Part shown: positions 25,630-35,320 of the stretch, piece after piece
How the letters are laid out: every line of letters starts with the position of its first letter
How positions within the stretch are numbered: the first letter of the stretch is position 1
NCBI GenBank assembly: GCA_031292145.1
Contig: JARLHR010000120.1
Span: 1-37,409, forward strand
DNA: 37,409 bases
From: Clostridium sp.
GTDB lineage: Bacteria; Bacillota; Clostridia; Clostridiales; Clostridiaceae
Reading direction: 5' to 3'
Notes under the pieces: generated by a model
What the model was told of the DNA's origin: nothing
What the model saw: only the letters and a program-made list of their open reading frames with translations
The model's database searches: none
Position numbers and translations under genes: made by a program

Positions 25630-26220
25630 AAAGGTATAGTTTGTTCATTTGGCCATACCAGTGCTGCTTATGAGGAAGCAATTGAGGCTATTGAATGTGG
25701 CGCTTCTCATGCAACTCATCTCTTTAATGCAATGACACCTTTAACTCACAGAAATCCTGGCGTAATTGGTGCTATATTTGATAGTAATATAACAACTGAA
25801 ACTATATCTGATGGAGTTCATATTTCATATCCTGTCTTAAGAATTACATATAAGCAAAAAGGTAGTGATAATACTTTATTAATTTCTGATTCTATGATGG
25901 CTTGCTGTATGCCTAATGGTGATTATTCGTTAGGCGGACAAAGCGTTACAGTAAATGATGGTGAAGCTCGACTTAAAAATGGTGCTCTAGCTGGCTCTAT
26001 TCTTACTCTTGATAAAGCCGTTAGAAATGTATATAAAAATTCTAATTTACCACTTTATGAAATAATAAAAATGGCATCTTATAATGGAGCTAAACATTGT
26101 AAAGTTCATAATCGTAAAGGACAAATCAAAGAAGGCTATGATGCCGATTTAATATTATTTGATGATGATATAAATATAAAGAAAGTATTTGTATTAGGCA
26201 GAGAAATATACTCAGAATAA
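25630..26220 (+). pseudogene. nagA copy 2, 5'-truncated
   Basis: From 25630 the frame equals residues 183-378 of the intact NagA with very high identity in both DNA and protein, keeping H191, H209, H212, H246 and D269 equivalents. The first 182 residues, including H55, H57 and E125, are missing and the sequence upstream is unrelated. The frame extends back to 25498, but that part is not NagA-like and no ribosome binding site was found. It is not expected to be functional. Confidence 0.85.
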
Positions 26221-26385
26221 TTAAAAATTAAATTTCCATAAATCTATGTTATAACAAAGATTAGTACTAAATTTTCAAAACAGATCTGTCTATTTTTAAC
26301 TAGCACAACCAACAAATTTGTTATATTATAATATTATGTAAATTCTATAAATACGTAAAAATTTTGCCTAGAGGGAGACTATTTT

Positions 26386-26946
26386 ATGCAAGAATTAGAA
26401 ACAAGAATTATTGATATTGATGTTGATTATATAAGAAATATTTTATTATCAAACGGTGCAGAAAAAGTTAAAATGGAAGATCAAATTAATGATATATATG
26501 ACTTTGAGGATGGCAGACTTTTAGAAAAAAAGGGGTATGCCCGTATAAGAACTGTAAATGATATGCTTAATAATAAAATAGTTTATTACATGACTACAAA
26601 AAAAATGTTATCTCAAGAAAGATTTAAGGTCATGGAAGAAAATGAAGTTATAATTGATAATAAAAAAATGGGTGAAGGAATCTTTAAATCTCTTGGTTTA
26701 ATACTTAAAGAATCTAATAAAAAATATAGAGAAAGTTATAAACTACATGATTGTTTAATAGAAATAGATATAAATGATAAGAGTTTTTGCCCTTTTCCTT
26801 ATTTAGAAATAGAAACCACCTCTGAAGAAAAGCTAGAAAAAATAGTTAAGTTACTTGGTTATACATTAGAAGATACAACATCTCAAACTATTTATGATAT
26901 TTTATCTCAAAGAGGTTTACTTAATAATACTCCTAAGGGGCTTTAG
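26386..26946 (+). CDS. CYTH-domain protein (CyaB/ThTPase-like)
   Basis: 186 residues. The start ELETR matches the E-x-E-x-K signature of the CYTH superfamily with Arg for Lys, and alternating charged strands follow (YARIRT, YYMTTKK, KYRESYKL, CLIEIDIND, PYLEIETT). These line the triphosphate-binding tunnel in the family, which includes class IV adenylyl cyclases and thiamine or inorganic triphosphatases. AGAGGGAG lies eight bases before the ATG. It stands alone among decayed genes. The exact substrate cannot be told; a triphosphatase role is more common in clostridia than cyclic AMP synthesis. Confidence 0.75.
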   Translation: MQELETRIIDIDVDYIRNILLSNGAEKVKMEDQINDIYDFEDGRLLEKKGYARIRTVNDMLNNKIVYYMTTKKMLSQERFKVMEENEVIIDNKKMGEGIFKSLGLILKESNKKYRESYKLHDCLIEIDINDKSFCPFPYLEIETTSEEKLEKIVKLLGYTLEDTTSQTIYDILSQRGLLNNTPKGL

Positions 26947-26953
26947 GGACGAA

Positions 26954-26991
26954 GCAGCTAATATTTTTAATGCCGTAAAAATATTAGCTGC
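26954..26991. terminator. Perfect 16-bp hairpin after the CYTH gene
   Basis: Arms 26954-26969 and 26976-26991 are fully complementary around ATGCCG. It starts eight bases after the stop codon, and the downstream GntR gene converges on it. It lacks a U-tract, so it may be a weak or factor-assisted terminator. Confidence 0.55.
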
Positions 26992-27029
26992 AATACTTCT
27001 CTAGGTTTTCTTTCATGTGTCTTAATTCT

Positions 27030-27740
27030 TTACTTAATACTTACAGTCCTAAATTCTATTTTATCACTTCTATGATGAGATTTTGAATATTCAAAAGGCT
27101 GCCCATTATCTAAAAATCCTACTTGCTCTACTTCTAATATAGGAAAGTTATCACTTATTTTTAACCATTCTTGCTCTAATTCATTTGGTAAAATTGCTCT
27201 AATAATTCTATGTGCACTTTTTATTTTCAACTTAATCTCATTTTCTATGTAGCCATAAATTGACTTTAATAAAATATCCTTTTTTATTCCTGGTATAAGG
27301 CCAATAGGCATATATGTATAATCAATCACATAAGGTTCATCATCTGCATATCTAGTCCTTATTATATAATAAACGAAATCATCACAAGTAATTTTCAGCT
27401 TAGTTGCAATATCTTCTGTTGGATGAATTACTTCAAATTTTATAATTTCAGATGATACCTTTTTATCTCTATTAGTTTCAGTAAACCCTGCAAATTGTTT
27501 TGCTAAACTTAATTCTTGTACATCACTATCATTAAGTGCTTTTACAAATGTTCCTGCTCCTCTTCTCTTTATTACTAATCCTTGAGTTACAAGTTCATCT
27601 ACAGCCTTTTTTATAGTGATTCTACTAACTCCATATTGCTCACACATTTCTTTTTCTAAAGGCAACTGTTCATTGGTATTATATTTGCCATTCAATATCC
27701 CGTTTCTTATATCTTCAGCAATTTCTTCATATTTTGCCAT
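27030..27740 (-). CDS. GntR/HutC-family transcriptional regulator with UTRA domain
   Basis: 236 residues. The winged helix is at about 2-68 (LPLEKEMCEQYGVSRITIKK, RRGAGTFVKAL) and the UTRA ligand domain at about 90-235 (YIIRTRYADDEPYVIDYTYM). UTRA regulators of this type answer to sugar phosphates. It is a different lineage from NagR at 13224 and has no partner gene beside it; the nearest carbohydrate genes are the ROK/GH1 pair at 30414-32738. Its target is unknown. The start ATG has a weak GAGA-type ribosome binding site. Confidence 0.85.
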   Translation of the reverse strand: MAKYEEIAEDIRNGILNGKYNTNEQLPLEKEMCEQYGVSRITIKKAVDELVTQGLVIKRRGAGTFVKALNDSDVQELSLAKQFAGFTETNRDKKVSSEIIKFEVIHPTEDIATKLKITCDDFVYYIIRTRYADDEPYVIDYTYMPIGLIPGIKKDILLKSIYGYIENEIKLKIKSAHRIIRAILPNELEQEWLKISDNFPILEVEQVGFLDNGQPFEYSKSHHRSDKIEFRTVSIK

Positions 27741-27973
27741 ACTAGTCTCTCCATTTCACACCGTATAATCTATTTACACATTTATCATATCATTAATTTT
27801 TTATTGATTATATCCTTTATTTCTCTTATTATACACTTAACTTAGCTTAATCTTCAACCTGATTTGTTTTATAAACTGACTTATTTCTCATGCTTACTAT
27901 AATATAATTATAGAACAAAAGTAGCTATGCAGCTTTTCAATTATCAATTATCAATTTACAATGCACAATTCAC

Positions 27974-28330
27974 TATACGAGAGTTTCAACTTCTAATCAA
28001 AAAGATGATTTAAAAAATCAAGTGGAATTTTTTAAACAATACGCTAATACAAAAGGGACTATCGTAAACGAAGTTATAGATGGTTATGGAAGTAGCTTAA
28101 ACTACAATCGTAAAAAATGAAATAAATCAACAAAAGAATGTATAGCTTCTGATATAAGTGCCATAATAGTAACTCATAAAGATATATTTATACGATTCAG
28201 TTTTGAATGATTTGTAATATTTTAAAAAAATTCAATGTGAAGATAATTGTGATAAATAATGAAAGTCTATCTTCAGCAGTAAGAATTGGTTCAAGATATA
28301 ATTTCTATACTTCATATTTTTAGTTGCAGA
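27974..28330 (+). pseudogene. IS607-type serine recombinase (tnpA) relic
   Basis: Reads YTRVSTSNQKDDLKNQVEFF then KQYANTKGTIVNEVIDGYGS, matching the catalytic serine motif (Y-A-R-V-S-T/S) and following helix of IS607 TnpA. Several stops and frame shifts follow, with recognisable pieces (IIVTHKD, FNVKIIVINNE in shifted frames). The N-terminal MerR-like helix-turn-helix is missing. Confidence 0.7.
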
Positions 28331-28378
28331 ATTTATGTTTAAGAAAATATAAGAAAAAGATAAAGGAAGATGAAGAAG

Positions 28379-28968
28379 TTGAAAAAAGCATACAAAATAG
28401 AAATTAAACTAACTAAAGAACAAATAACTAAAATACATCAAACCGTTGGCGTAAAAAGAAATTAAAACGTGAGCAAAGAAAGCTTTCAAGAAAATATGAA
28501 GGTTTGAAAGTAAGAAATAAAATAATGAAAGGAGATGCTACTCGTCAAAATATCCAAAAACAAATAGTCAAGGTACAAAAACTTCATCAAAGACTTGCAA
28601 ACATTAGAACTGACTATATTAATAAAACAGTAAGTGAGTTGATAAAGCAAAAACCAAGCTTTATAACAATTGAAGATTTAAATATTAAAGGAATGATGAA
28701 TAATCAATATTTAGCTAAATCAGTTTCGCAACAAAAATTTTATGAGTTTAGAACTAAACTTATTTCAAAAGCTCAACAAAATAATATTGAAATAAAAATA
28801 GCTGATAGATGGTTTCCAAGTAGTAAAATTTGTAGTTGTTGTGGAGCATATAAGAAAGATTTAAAACTATCTGATAGAATCTATAAATGTGAATGTGGAT
28901 TAAGTATAGATAGAGACTTAAATGCTTCAATCAATTTAGCTAATGCTAAAAAATATAAGACAGCTTAA
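28379..28968 (+). pseudogene. TnpB relic, internal deletion
   Basis: TTG 28379 begins KKAYKIEIKLTKEQITKIHQ, a TnpB N-terminus, and stops at 28465. A second frame from 28447 (WRKKLKREQRKLSRKYEGLK) continues to 28968 with the RuvC glutamate (TIEDLNIKGM), a zinc ribbon (CSCCGAYKKD...CECG) and the final aspartate (IDRDLNAS). The middle, with the first RuvC aspartate, is absent, so it cannot cut DNA. The frame change near 28447-28463 marks the deletion joint. Confidence 0.85.
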
Positions 28969-29110
28969 TTAAACAAGCACTTATATATGTACCCAAGGCT
29001 ATTTGGGGAATTAACGACTGTGGAGTGTTATACAAACTGTAGTAGTTATGACAAGGCAGGGCACGTTGAAGCAGTAAAAATCTCAATATAGATGCATTTG
29101 ACCATATTTT
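28969..29110 (+). ncRNA. Probable omega-RNA fossil / right end of the TnpB element
   Basis: The sequence right after a TnpB stop normally encodes the 3' guide RNA scaffold. Here ACTGTGGAGTGTTATACAAA, GGCAGGGCACGTTGAAGCAG and TTTTGAGTAGCAG resemble right ends of clostridial IS605/IS607 elements. The exact end is not fixed. It finishes within about 20 bases of the third nagA start. Confidence 0.4.
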
Positions 29111-29126
29111 GAGTAGCAGAGATAAC

Positions 29127-30263
29127 ATGCTAATAAAAAACTGTAATATTATTTATCTAGATAAAATAGAAAAAGGTTCAATACTTATAGAAAATGGGAA
29201 GATTAGAGAAATAAATCCTACTAAATACTGTGATGAAAATATATTAGATGCAAACGGATTATATATTTCACCTGGTTTTATTGATATTCATATTCATGGT
29301 GCCGGTGGTTATGATACAATGGATGGTACCAGTCAAGCAATTAATACCATTGCTTGAATAATAGTTAGACATGGTACTACTTCCTTTACTCCAACTACTA
29401 TGACTGTTTCTATAGACGATATTAGAAAATCCTTAAACATTATAAAAAATTTAAAAGAAAATGGTTCTGAAGGAGCACATGTTTTAGGCGCTCATTTAGA
29501 AGGTCCTTTTGTAAGCCCAAAAGCAATTGGTGCACAAAACCCTAAATTCATTTTATCTCCATCTATTTCAGCATATAAAGATATAGTCAAAGATTATGAA
29601 GATACTATTATTTCTATTACACTAGCACCAGAAGTTGATGGCGCTAAAGAACTTATCAAGTATGTATCCAATACTGGAGTTACCTGTTCATTAGGTCATA
29701 CAAATGCAACTTATGAAGAAATGATTGAAGCTATTAATTGTGGCGCAAGTCACTCAACACACCTTTATAATACAATGACACCCTTAACTCATAGAAATCC
29801 AGGAGCTGTTGGCTCTATTTTTGACAGTAACATAACTACTGAAACAATTTCTGACGGAATTCATATTACATATCCAGCTTTAAGAATTGCATATAAGCAA
29901 AAAGGAACTGATACTGTTTTATTAATATCCGATGCTATGATGGCCTGCTGTATGCCAAATGGTGAATATTCCTTAGGCGGGCAAAAAGTTATAGTAAATA
30001 ATGATGAAGCACGCTTAGAAAATGGTGCTTTGGCAGGCTCTGTGCTTACCCTTGATAAAGCAGTTAGAAATGTATATAAAAATTCAAACTTACCATTACA
30101 TGAAATTGTAAAAATGGCTTCATTTAATGGAGCAAAACATTGTAAAGTTGATGATCATAAGGGACAAATCAAGGAAGGCTATGATGCTGATTTAATATTA
30201 TTTGATGATGATATTAATATAAAGAAAGTCTTTATATTAGGAAAAGAAATTTATTCTAAATAG
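29127..30263 (+). pseudogene. nagA copy 3, one nonsense codon
   Basis: Full-length NagA homologue of 378 codons, the same length as the intact gene and starting with the same MLIKNCNIIYLDKIE. All metal and catalytic residues are present (DIHIHGAGG, HLEGPF, LGHTNA, STHLYNTM, DGIHITYP, LISDAMMA). Codon 77, Lys in the intact copy, is TGA (29355-29357); reading resumes in phase. The IS607-type relic ends just upstream and no proper ribosome binding site or promoter precedes the ATG. It is more divergent from copy 1 than copy 2 is. Confidence 0.85.
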
Positions 30264-30346
30264 ATTTGTATAGCATCTTCTAACCTTACGCATTCATATA
30301 AAACATCCTATACTTTTCCATCGAACTCCAACTGTAAATATTAAAA

Positions 30347-30393
30347 TAATAAGCTATTACTAAAATATCAAAATTGTTAGTAATAGCTTATTA
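30347..30393. terminator. 17-bp bidirectional hairpin between nagA copy 3 and ROK gene
   Basis: TAATAAGCTATTACTAA (30347-30363) pairs perfectly with 30377-30393. It sits between two convergent coding regions and close to the ROK stop codon. Confidence 0.65.
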
Positions 30394-30413
30394 GCATAGT
30401 AGCATTTTATTAT

Positions 30414-31325
30414 TTATATTTGATTATTTTGCCTTTGAATATAGTTATACAATGCCCCTAATTTATTGGCATCATTTCCAAATTCACATTTCTTTAAAAG
30501 TGGTTTTATTGTTCCTTCTAAATCGTTGTTCATAAGGAAATCTAACCTCTTACTTATTTCATCAACATATTCATGCCTCTCACTTATTGCTCCACCTAAA
30601 ATTATAACTTCAGGATCAAAAGTATATTGAATATTATAGATACCTACTGCCATGATAAAGTAATATTTATTTACTTCTTTGATTGCAATTTCATCACCTT
30701 TATTACATAATTCAAATACTTCGATACCATCAAGGCTGCCTTCTTCTAAGCCTTTTAGTTTGGCTACCTTTTTAGCTAAGGCTGTAGTCGATCCTGCTTG
30801 ACTCCAGCTAGTAAACTTTGGTTCTCCTTCTAGTTCACAAGTTATTGAACAGTATCCAAATTCCCCTCCATGTTTATGGATTCCACCATGAATCTTTTTA
30901 TCTTTAACTATAGCTCCCCCTATTCCTGAACCACATACAACAAACGCTAAATCTTGATTATCTTTTCCTGCACCAAGCCAGCATTCACCAAGTGCTGCAC
31001 AGTTTGCATCATTTTCGATTTCAGTTTCTAATTCTGTTGCATTTTTTAAAATCTCTTTAAAGTTTGGCCCATGTATATATGGAATAGCACTTAGCCCTCC
31101 AATTATTCCTGTTTCACTATCTACTGCTCCCGGGGCACTTATAGCAATTCCTTGAACTTCATGCTTTTCCTTCATTTCATTAGTTATTTTTGATAATTCA
31201 TTGAAGAATTCATCCTCATAGCTTGGAACCTTAAATTTATTGCTTTCAACAAACTCTCCATTTTCTTTAATTACAGACCATTTTACAGCACTTCCACCAA
31301 TATCAAATACCATGAATTTTTTCAT
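30414..31325 (-). CDS. ROK-family sugar kinase, beta-glucoside kinase type
   Basis: 303 residues. The N-terminal ATP loop is FDIGGSAVKWSVI, then AISAPGAVD, the catalytic region IENDANCAALGE (Asp base), CGSGIGGAI and PEVIILGGAIS. The ROK zinc signature C-x-C-G-x-x-G-C is absent; the site reads HGGEFGYCSITCELEG, as in BglK-type beta-glucoside kinases. It starts 15 bases after the GH1 gene, with an AGGGGGG ribosome binding site. Together they suggest phosphorylation of an imported beta-glucoside followed by cleavage. Sugar specificity is inferred. Confidence 0.82.
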   Translation of the reverse strand: MKKFMVFDIGGSAVKWSVIKENGEFVESNKFKVPSYEDEFFNELSKITNEMKEKHEVQGIAISAPGAVDSETGIIGGLSAIPYIHGPNFKEILKNATELETEIENDANCAALGECWLGAGKDNQDLAFVVCGSGIGGAIVKDKKIHGGIHKHGGEFGYCSITCELEGEPKFTSWSQAGSTTALAKKVAKLKGLEEGSLDGIEVFELCNKGDEIAIKEVNKYYFIMAVGIYNIQYTFDPEVIILGGAISERHEYVDEISKRLDFLMNNDLEGTIKPLLKKCEFGNDANKLGALYNYIQRQNNQI

Positions 31326-31340
31326 TTTCAGCCCCCCTAC

Positions 31341-32738
31341 TTAAAATCCGTTATTTTCTACAACTTCTTTAATCCATCTTCCTGATTTTTTAATTGTTTT
31401 CTTTTGAGTAGCCAAGTCAACAGCTATAAATCCATATCTATTTTTGTATGCATTAGACCATGACCAACAATCGATTGGTGTCCATGTATGATATCCAAAA
31501 CAATTAGATCCTTCAGTTATTCCTTTATGAAGATATTCTAAATGTTCTTTGTAGAAATCTATTCTGTAATCATCTTCTATTATTCCTTCCGTATTTATAT
31601 ATTTTTCTTCACCTTCAACACCCATACCATTTTCAGAAATGTACCAAGGAATGTTATTATAATTATCTCTTATGTTGATTGCAATATCATACATGCATTG
31701 TGGATATATCTCCCATCCCCTGTATGGATTCATTCTTCTTCCTGGCATTTCATAATTATCAAAATATTTATCTGGCATCCAGCCTTTTGACTCATCAATT
31801 TCTGATTCTTTTGCTTTTACTCTTCTTGGTTGATAATAATTTACTCCTAAGAAGTCAACTGTATTATTTTTAATTATTTCTAATTCCTCTTCTGTTGCTT
31901 CCCACAATACATTATCTTTTTGTAGTATCTCAACAAGAATTTCTGGGAAATTCCCTTTTACCGCTGGATCTAAAAATGAAGTATTGAAATAACTATCAGC
32001 TATTTTAGAAGCCATCATATCTTCTTCACTATTTGATCTTGGATATGCAGGGGTTAAATTAAGAACTATTCCTATTTTTCCACCATGATTATGACAACCC
32101 ATTTCTCTAAAAGCTTGAATAACTTTTGCTGATGCCAAGTTTAAGTTAAACATTACTTGGACAGCCTTTTTGCCATCGACTAATTTAGGATAATGAAACT
32201 CATATAAATATTCTCCTTCAACAACTACCATAGGTTCATTAAATGTAGTCCAATGCTTAGCTCTATCTCCAAATAACTCAAAACACTTCTTAGCAAATAC
32301 TACAAATAAATCTACCACATGTTTAGATTCCCATCCTCCATATTTATCATATAATTCAACTGGCAAATCAAAATGGTGCAAGTTCATAATTGGAAGAAGA
32401 TTATTAGCAATACATTCATCAATTACTTCATTGTAAAATCTCACTCCATCTCCATCTACTTCTCCAGTTTCAAAATCTTTTATTAGTCTTGTCCATTGAA
32501 TTGAAGTTCTAAAACTATTTAACCCTGTTTCTTTTATTAGTTCTAAATCTTCTTTATGACTATTATAAAAATTTGATGCTACATTAGGTCCTACTCCATC
32601 AAAAAATGCTTCTGGCTCTATATCAAACCAATGGTCAAATACGCTATCATGTTTTTTATTAAATCTACCTTCACTTTGCGGACCTGATGTTGCTGAACCC
32701 CACCAAAAATTTTCTGGGAACTTGAAATTTATACTCAT
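31341..32738 (-). CDS. GH1 beta-glucosidase / 6-phospho-beta-glucosidase
   Basis: 465 residues, a cytoplasmic TIM barrel. TFNEP carries acid/base E168, YISENGMG carries nucleophile E369, and FWWGSATSGPQSEG is the usual N-terminal motif. The aglycone-side motif reads WTPIDCWSWSNAYKNRYGF, lacking the NFEW of plain beta-glucosidases, which favours phosphorylated substrates. GGAGGTAAAG precedes the ATG, and a promoter lies about 90 bases upstream. It forms an operon with the ROK kinase. No PTS gene is adjacent, consistent with the kinase supplying the phosphate. Confidence 0.88.
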   Translation of the reverse strand: MSINFKFPENFWWGSATSGPQSEGRFNKKHDSVFDHWFDIEPEAFFDGVGPNVASNFYNSHKEDLELIKETGLNSFRTSIQWTRLIKDFETGEVDGDGVRFYNEVIDECIANNLLPIMNLHHFDLPVELYDKYGGWESKHVVDLFVVFAKKCFELFGDRAKHWTTFNEPMVVVEGEYLYEFHYPKLVDGKKAVQVMFNLNLASAKVIQAFREMGCHNHGGKIGIVLNLTPAYPRSNSEEDMMASKIADSYFNTSFLDPAVKGNFPEILVEILQKDNVLWEATEEELEIIKNNTVDFLGVNYYQPRRVKAKESEIDESKGWMPDKYFDNYEMPGRRMNPYRGWEIYPQCMYDIAINIRDNYNNIPWYISENGMGVEGEEKYINTEGIIEDDYRIDFYKEHLEYLHKGITEGSNCFGYHTWTPIDCWSWSNAYKNRYGFIAVDLATQKKTIKKSGRWIKEVVENNGF

Positions 32739-32827
32739 TTCTTTACCTCCAAAACTTTCTTATTCAAAATTCACTCACTATTAGGGACATGAAAATAAAT
32801 ATATATTATTTTTCAATTTATAATTCA

Positions 32828-32856
32828 ATTATACAGTTATCTATATAATTAATCAA
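32828..32856 (-). promoter_or_regulatory. Promoter of the GH1-ROK operon
   Basis: Minus strand has TTGATT (32856-32851), a 17-base spacer and TATAAT (32833-32828). The rest of 32739-33006 holds an ATTGGTACCATT near-palindrome around 32900 but no other clear signal. Confidence 0.6.
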
Positions 32857-33006
32857 TCATATGTCATATCATTTTATACAAAATAATATACCTTTATTAT
32901 TGGTACCATTACAAAATTCCCGTTACTTTCAGTATGAGCTTAATTAGCGCACCCGATGACGATTTGAAACAAATATTAATACAAATCATAATTCATAAAA
33001 ATAAAT

Positions 33007-33048
33007 AGCTGCCTCAAAATAGAAAATAAATTTCCATTTTGGGCAGCT
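33007..33048 (-). terminator. Terminator of the GH28 gene
   Basis: Arms AGCTGCC...(33007-33025) and ...GGGCAGCT (33031-33048) pair with one bulge and one mismatch. T-rich DNA follows on the minus strand, about 20 bases after the stop codon. Confidence 0.65.
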
Positions 33049-33069
33049 TATTTAGTGCTAGAAAATCTC

Positions 33070-34821
33070 TTACTTCTCGAAAGAAAGTCCTTCTGAATTT
33101 GTTACAAGCCAAGGCTCCTTTAAGCTACTATCAAAAGTCACATTTTTAAAAGTACTATTAGTCATATAATCTATTTTGGCTGACTGCGTATTTTTAAAAG
33201 ATACATTTTCAAAATGTATATCAGTATGACACGCATCTTTTAATCCAGCCACAAATATTCCATTGCTCTTTGAACCATCAACACTACAATTAGTAACAAA
33301 AATATGTTTAAATTGCGGTAAATGAAGTGCTGGTTTAAAGCTGGTATCTGTTGCAAGGCTATTTGAATAATTAGATGTAAATATAAATGGCTCTCCCTCT
33401 CCATCTGTAATATTTTTTAGGGCAGAATCTCTAAAAGTAATATCTTTTGCACCTCCCCCAGTTTCAGGGGCTGTCTTACAACGAAGTCCCGAACCAGTTC
33501 CATTCAGCACATTATCTTCTGCTAATATATTTTCTATCCATGCTGCTGTATTACTTCCTGCCACAACCGCGCCATGTCCACGCCCAAAATAATTGTCAAA
33601 TATCCAAACATCAGTTACAGGTTTACGATTTTTCTCAGCATCTGCTCCTTTTCCTGCTGTGAAATTCACATCATCATCTCCTGTATCAAATACGCTGTTT
33701 AATACAGTTAATCCCTTAGAGTCAAAATCTATTCCATCTGCATTATTACAATCAAAAGTTTCAATTAAAGCACCATTTAGTATTACATTATTACATCCAC
33801 TACTGCCAATTACATGTTGGCTTGGATTCACAAAGGAGAGTCCATCTCCATAATAAACATTATTTATATTGCTAATTGATATTAAATTGGATCTTGTTGC
33901 ATAAGCTTTTGTATCATCAAATCCTTTACCTTTCGCTGCTTTATATTGATTGGCTGCCAGAATACCATTTTGTTCAACAGTCTGCAAACTGCTTTTCAAA
34001 GAATTTGGGAAATTAGTAGATGCTTGCGGCTCTCCCTGTTTCCATCCATCTCCGTCAATTACTCCGCTACCTACAATTTTTAGATTCTTACTATTATTGC
34101 CAATAGCATTAATAAGTGCATTGTTTTTAGCATTATTATCGTTATTGATATAGTCTTCTGGATTTTCAGATCCTAAAAGCTTTCCATCAACTTCAAAAAT
34201 CATTTCTCCCTTTAACCAAAGAGATCCTGACATAAAAGTTTTTCCTGCTGGAATTAACACTTTTCCACCTGGCGTACAAGCATCAATAGCTTTTTGAATA
34301 GCCTTTGTATCCAAAGTTTGTCCATCTCCAATAGCTCCATATTTAGTAACATCAAATACATCTGGTGTTTTAGTTGTGTTTTGAACTACTTTATTGCTAT
34401 CTTGTGATTCCCGTCCATTACTATCAACAGCTCTTACTGTAAAATTATATGATGTATCCGGTTTAAGACCAGTAACTACATAATTATGCATACTTATATT
34501 TACTGCCGAAGCATTACTTGAGTCTTTATAAAAATTATCTATAAAAGTTTTAGCTTTTGAATTATTATTATCCTTTGCATTTCCTATTAATGTTCCATTC
34601 ATATAAATATTGTAATTTTTTATATTGCTATAATTATCTGGCTTATGCCATACCAGTGTTATGCTGCTATCATCATAAGCCAAAGTTGGCACTGTTAAAT
34701 CTTGTGGTGCTGCTACATCATCTGCCTTTGCACTACGAATCTTATTAAGACCAACATACCCAGACACTAATGCGAATATTACAATAATAATTACTGAAGT
34801 TACAATTCTTTTCTTTTTCAT
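33070..34821 (-). CDS. GH28 exo-polygalacturonase-type pectinase with FnIII domain
   Basis: Secreted or membrane-anchored pectin hydrolase. ATG 34821 is chosen over GTG 34833 for ribosome binding site spacing. Counted from the GTG (587 residues), there is a hydrophobic segment at 10-30, a fibronectin III domain at about 42-150 (TGLKPDTSYNFTVRAVDSNG) and a GH28 beta-helix from about 158. It shows NADGID (364-369), DTGDDDVN with the catalytic aspartates (386-388), GRGHGAVV (H420) and RCKT (R451-K453). FnIII plus GH28 is typical of exo-poly-alpha-galacturonosidases. It has its own terminator and appears monocistronic. Confidence 0.9.
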   Translation of the reverse strand: MKKKRIVTSVIIIVIFALVSGYVGLNKIRSAKADDVAAPQDLTVPTLAYDDSSITLVWHKPDNYSNIKNYNIYMNGTLIGNAKDNNNSKAKTFIDNFYKDSSNASAVNISMHNYVVTGLKPDTSYNFTVRAVDSNGRESQDSNKVVQNTTKTPDVFDVTKYGAIGDGQTLDTKAIQKAIDACTPGGKVLIPAGKTFMSGSLWLKGEMIFEVDGKLLGSENPEDYINNDNNAKNNALINAIGNNSKNLKIVGSGVIDGDGWKQGEPQASTNFPNSLKSSLQTVEQNGILAANQYKAAKGKGFDDTKAYATRSNLISISNINNVYYGDGLSFVNPSQHVIGSSGCNNVILNGALIETFDCNNADGIDFDSKGLTVLNSVFDTGDDDVNFTAGKGADAEKNRKPVTDVWIFDNYFGRGHGAVVAGSNTAAWIENILAEDNVLNGTGSGLRCKTAPETGGGAKDITFRDSALKNITDGEGEPFIFTSNYSNSLATDTSFKPALHLPQFKHIFVTNCSVDGSKSNGIFVAGLKDACHTDIHFENVSFKNTQSAKIDYMTNSTFKNVTFDSSLKEPWLVTNSEGLSFEK

Positions 34822-34833
34822 TTTTAAATCCAC

Positions 34834-35320
34834 TCTTTCTATGAATTTTTAGATTTTTTTAATGTGCCTCAATCTTATACTGAGATTTCTTTAAATTGTT
34901 AACGTGTTCATAATTAAATAAAATTCTTTTCTGGCAAACACTCTTCACATATCTTTGCCTACCTTATCATATACAGCACTTCATTTAATAAGCCAAGGCC
35001 ATACCTTCTATTAGAAAAAATATATAATTTAAAATTCACCTATCGCCCCCTTATAAAGATGAATGAAATCTATTTTAACTATAACCTAATTTATGCCACA
35101 ACTCAACACAAATAGGAAAATATAGATGTACAACATGCATTCTATGCATATTATTACAATTATAAGTTAGATTCGTTAGTATAATATATTTATACATTTG
35201 GTAGACTTTTAGGGTAATCTGAACATATTTATCTTGCTTCTATGAAAAATAAATATATTTCTCCATCTGCAAATCAGTTCCGTAACTATCTTCTCAAAAA
35301 TATTAGCAAAACTTTATAAT
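34834..35320. other. Intergenic region upstream of the pectinase gene
   Basis: AT-rich stretch with stops in all frames and no recognisable gene, RNA or repeat. It must contain the promoter of the minus-strand pectinase gene, but no convincing -35/-10 pair was identified. Confidence 0.5.

Larger units (their letters stand above)
27974..29110 (+). mobile_element. Decayed IS607-type element
   Basis: Holds a serine-recombinase (TnpA) relic, an internally deleted TnpB gene and a TnpB-type right end. The region 27741-27973 before it shows only AT-rich spacer with CAATTATCAATTATCAATTT. No intact left end was recognised. Confidence 0.65.

Noticed and set aside
28379-29110. An active TnpB nuclease with guide RNA
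   Set aside because: The gene is frameshifted and lacks the first RuvC aspartate, and the partner recombinase is riddled with stops.
29355-29357. TGA in nagA copy 3 as a possible selenocysteine codon
   Set aside because: The aligned residue in the intact copy is a non-catalytic lysine and no selenocysteine insertion hairpin is apparent; a nonsense mutation is simpler.
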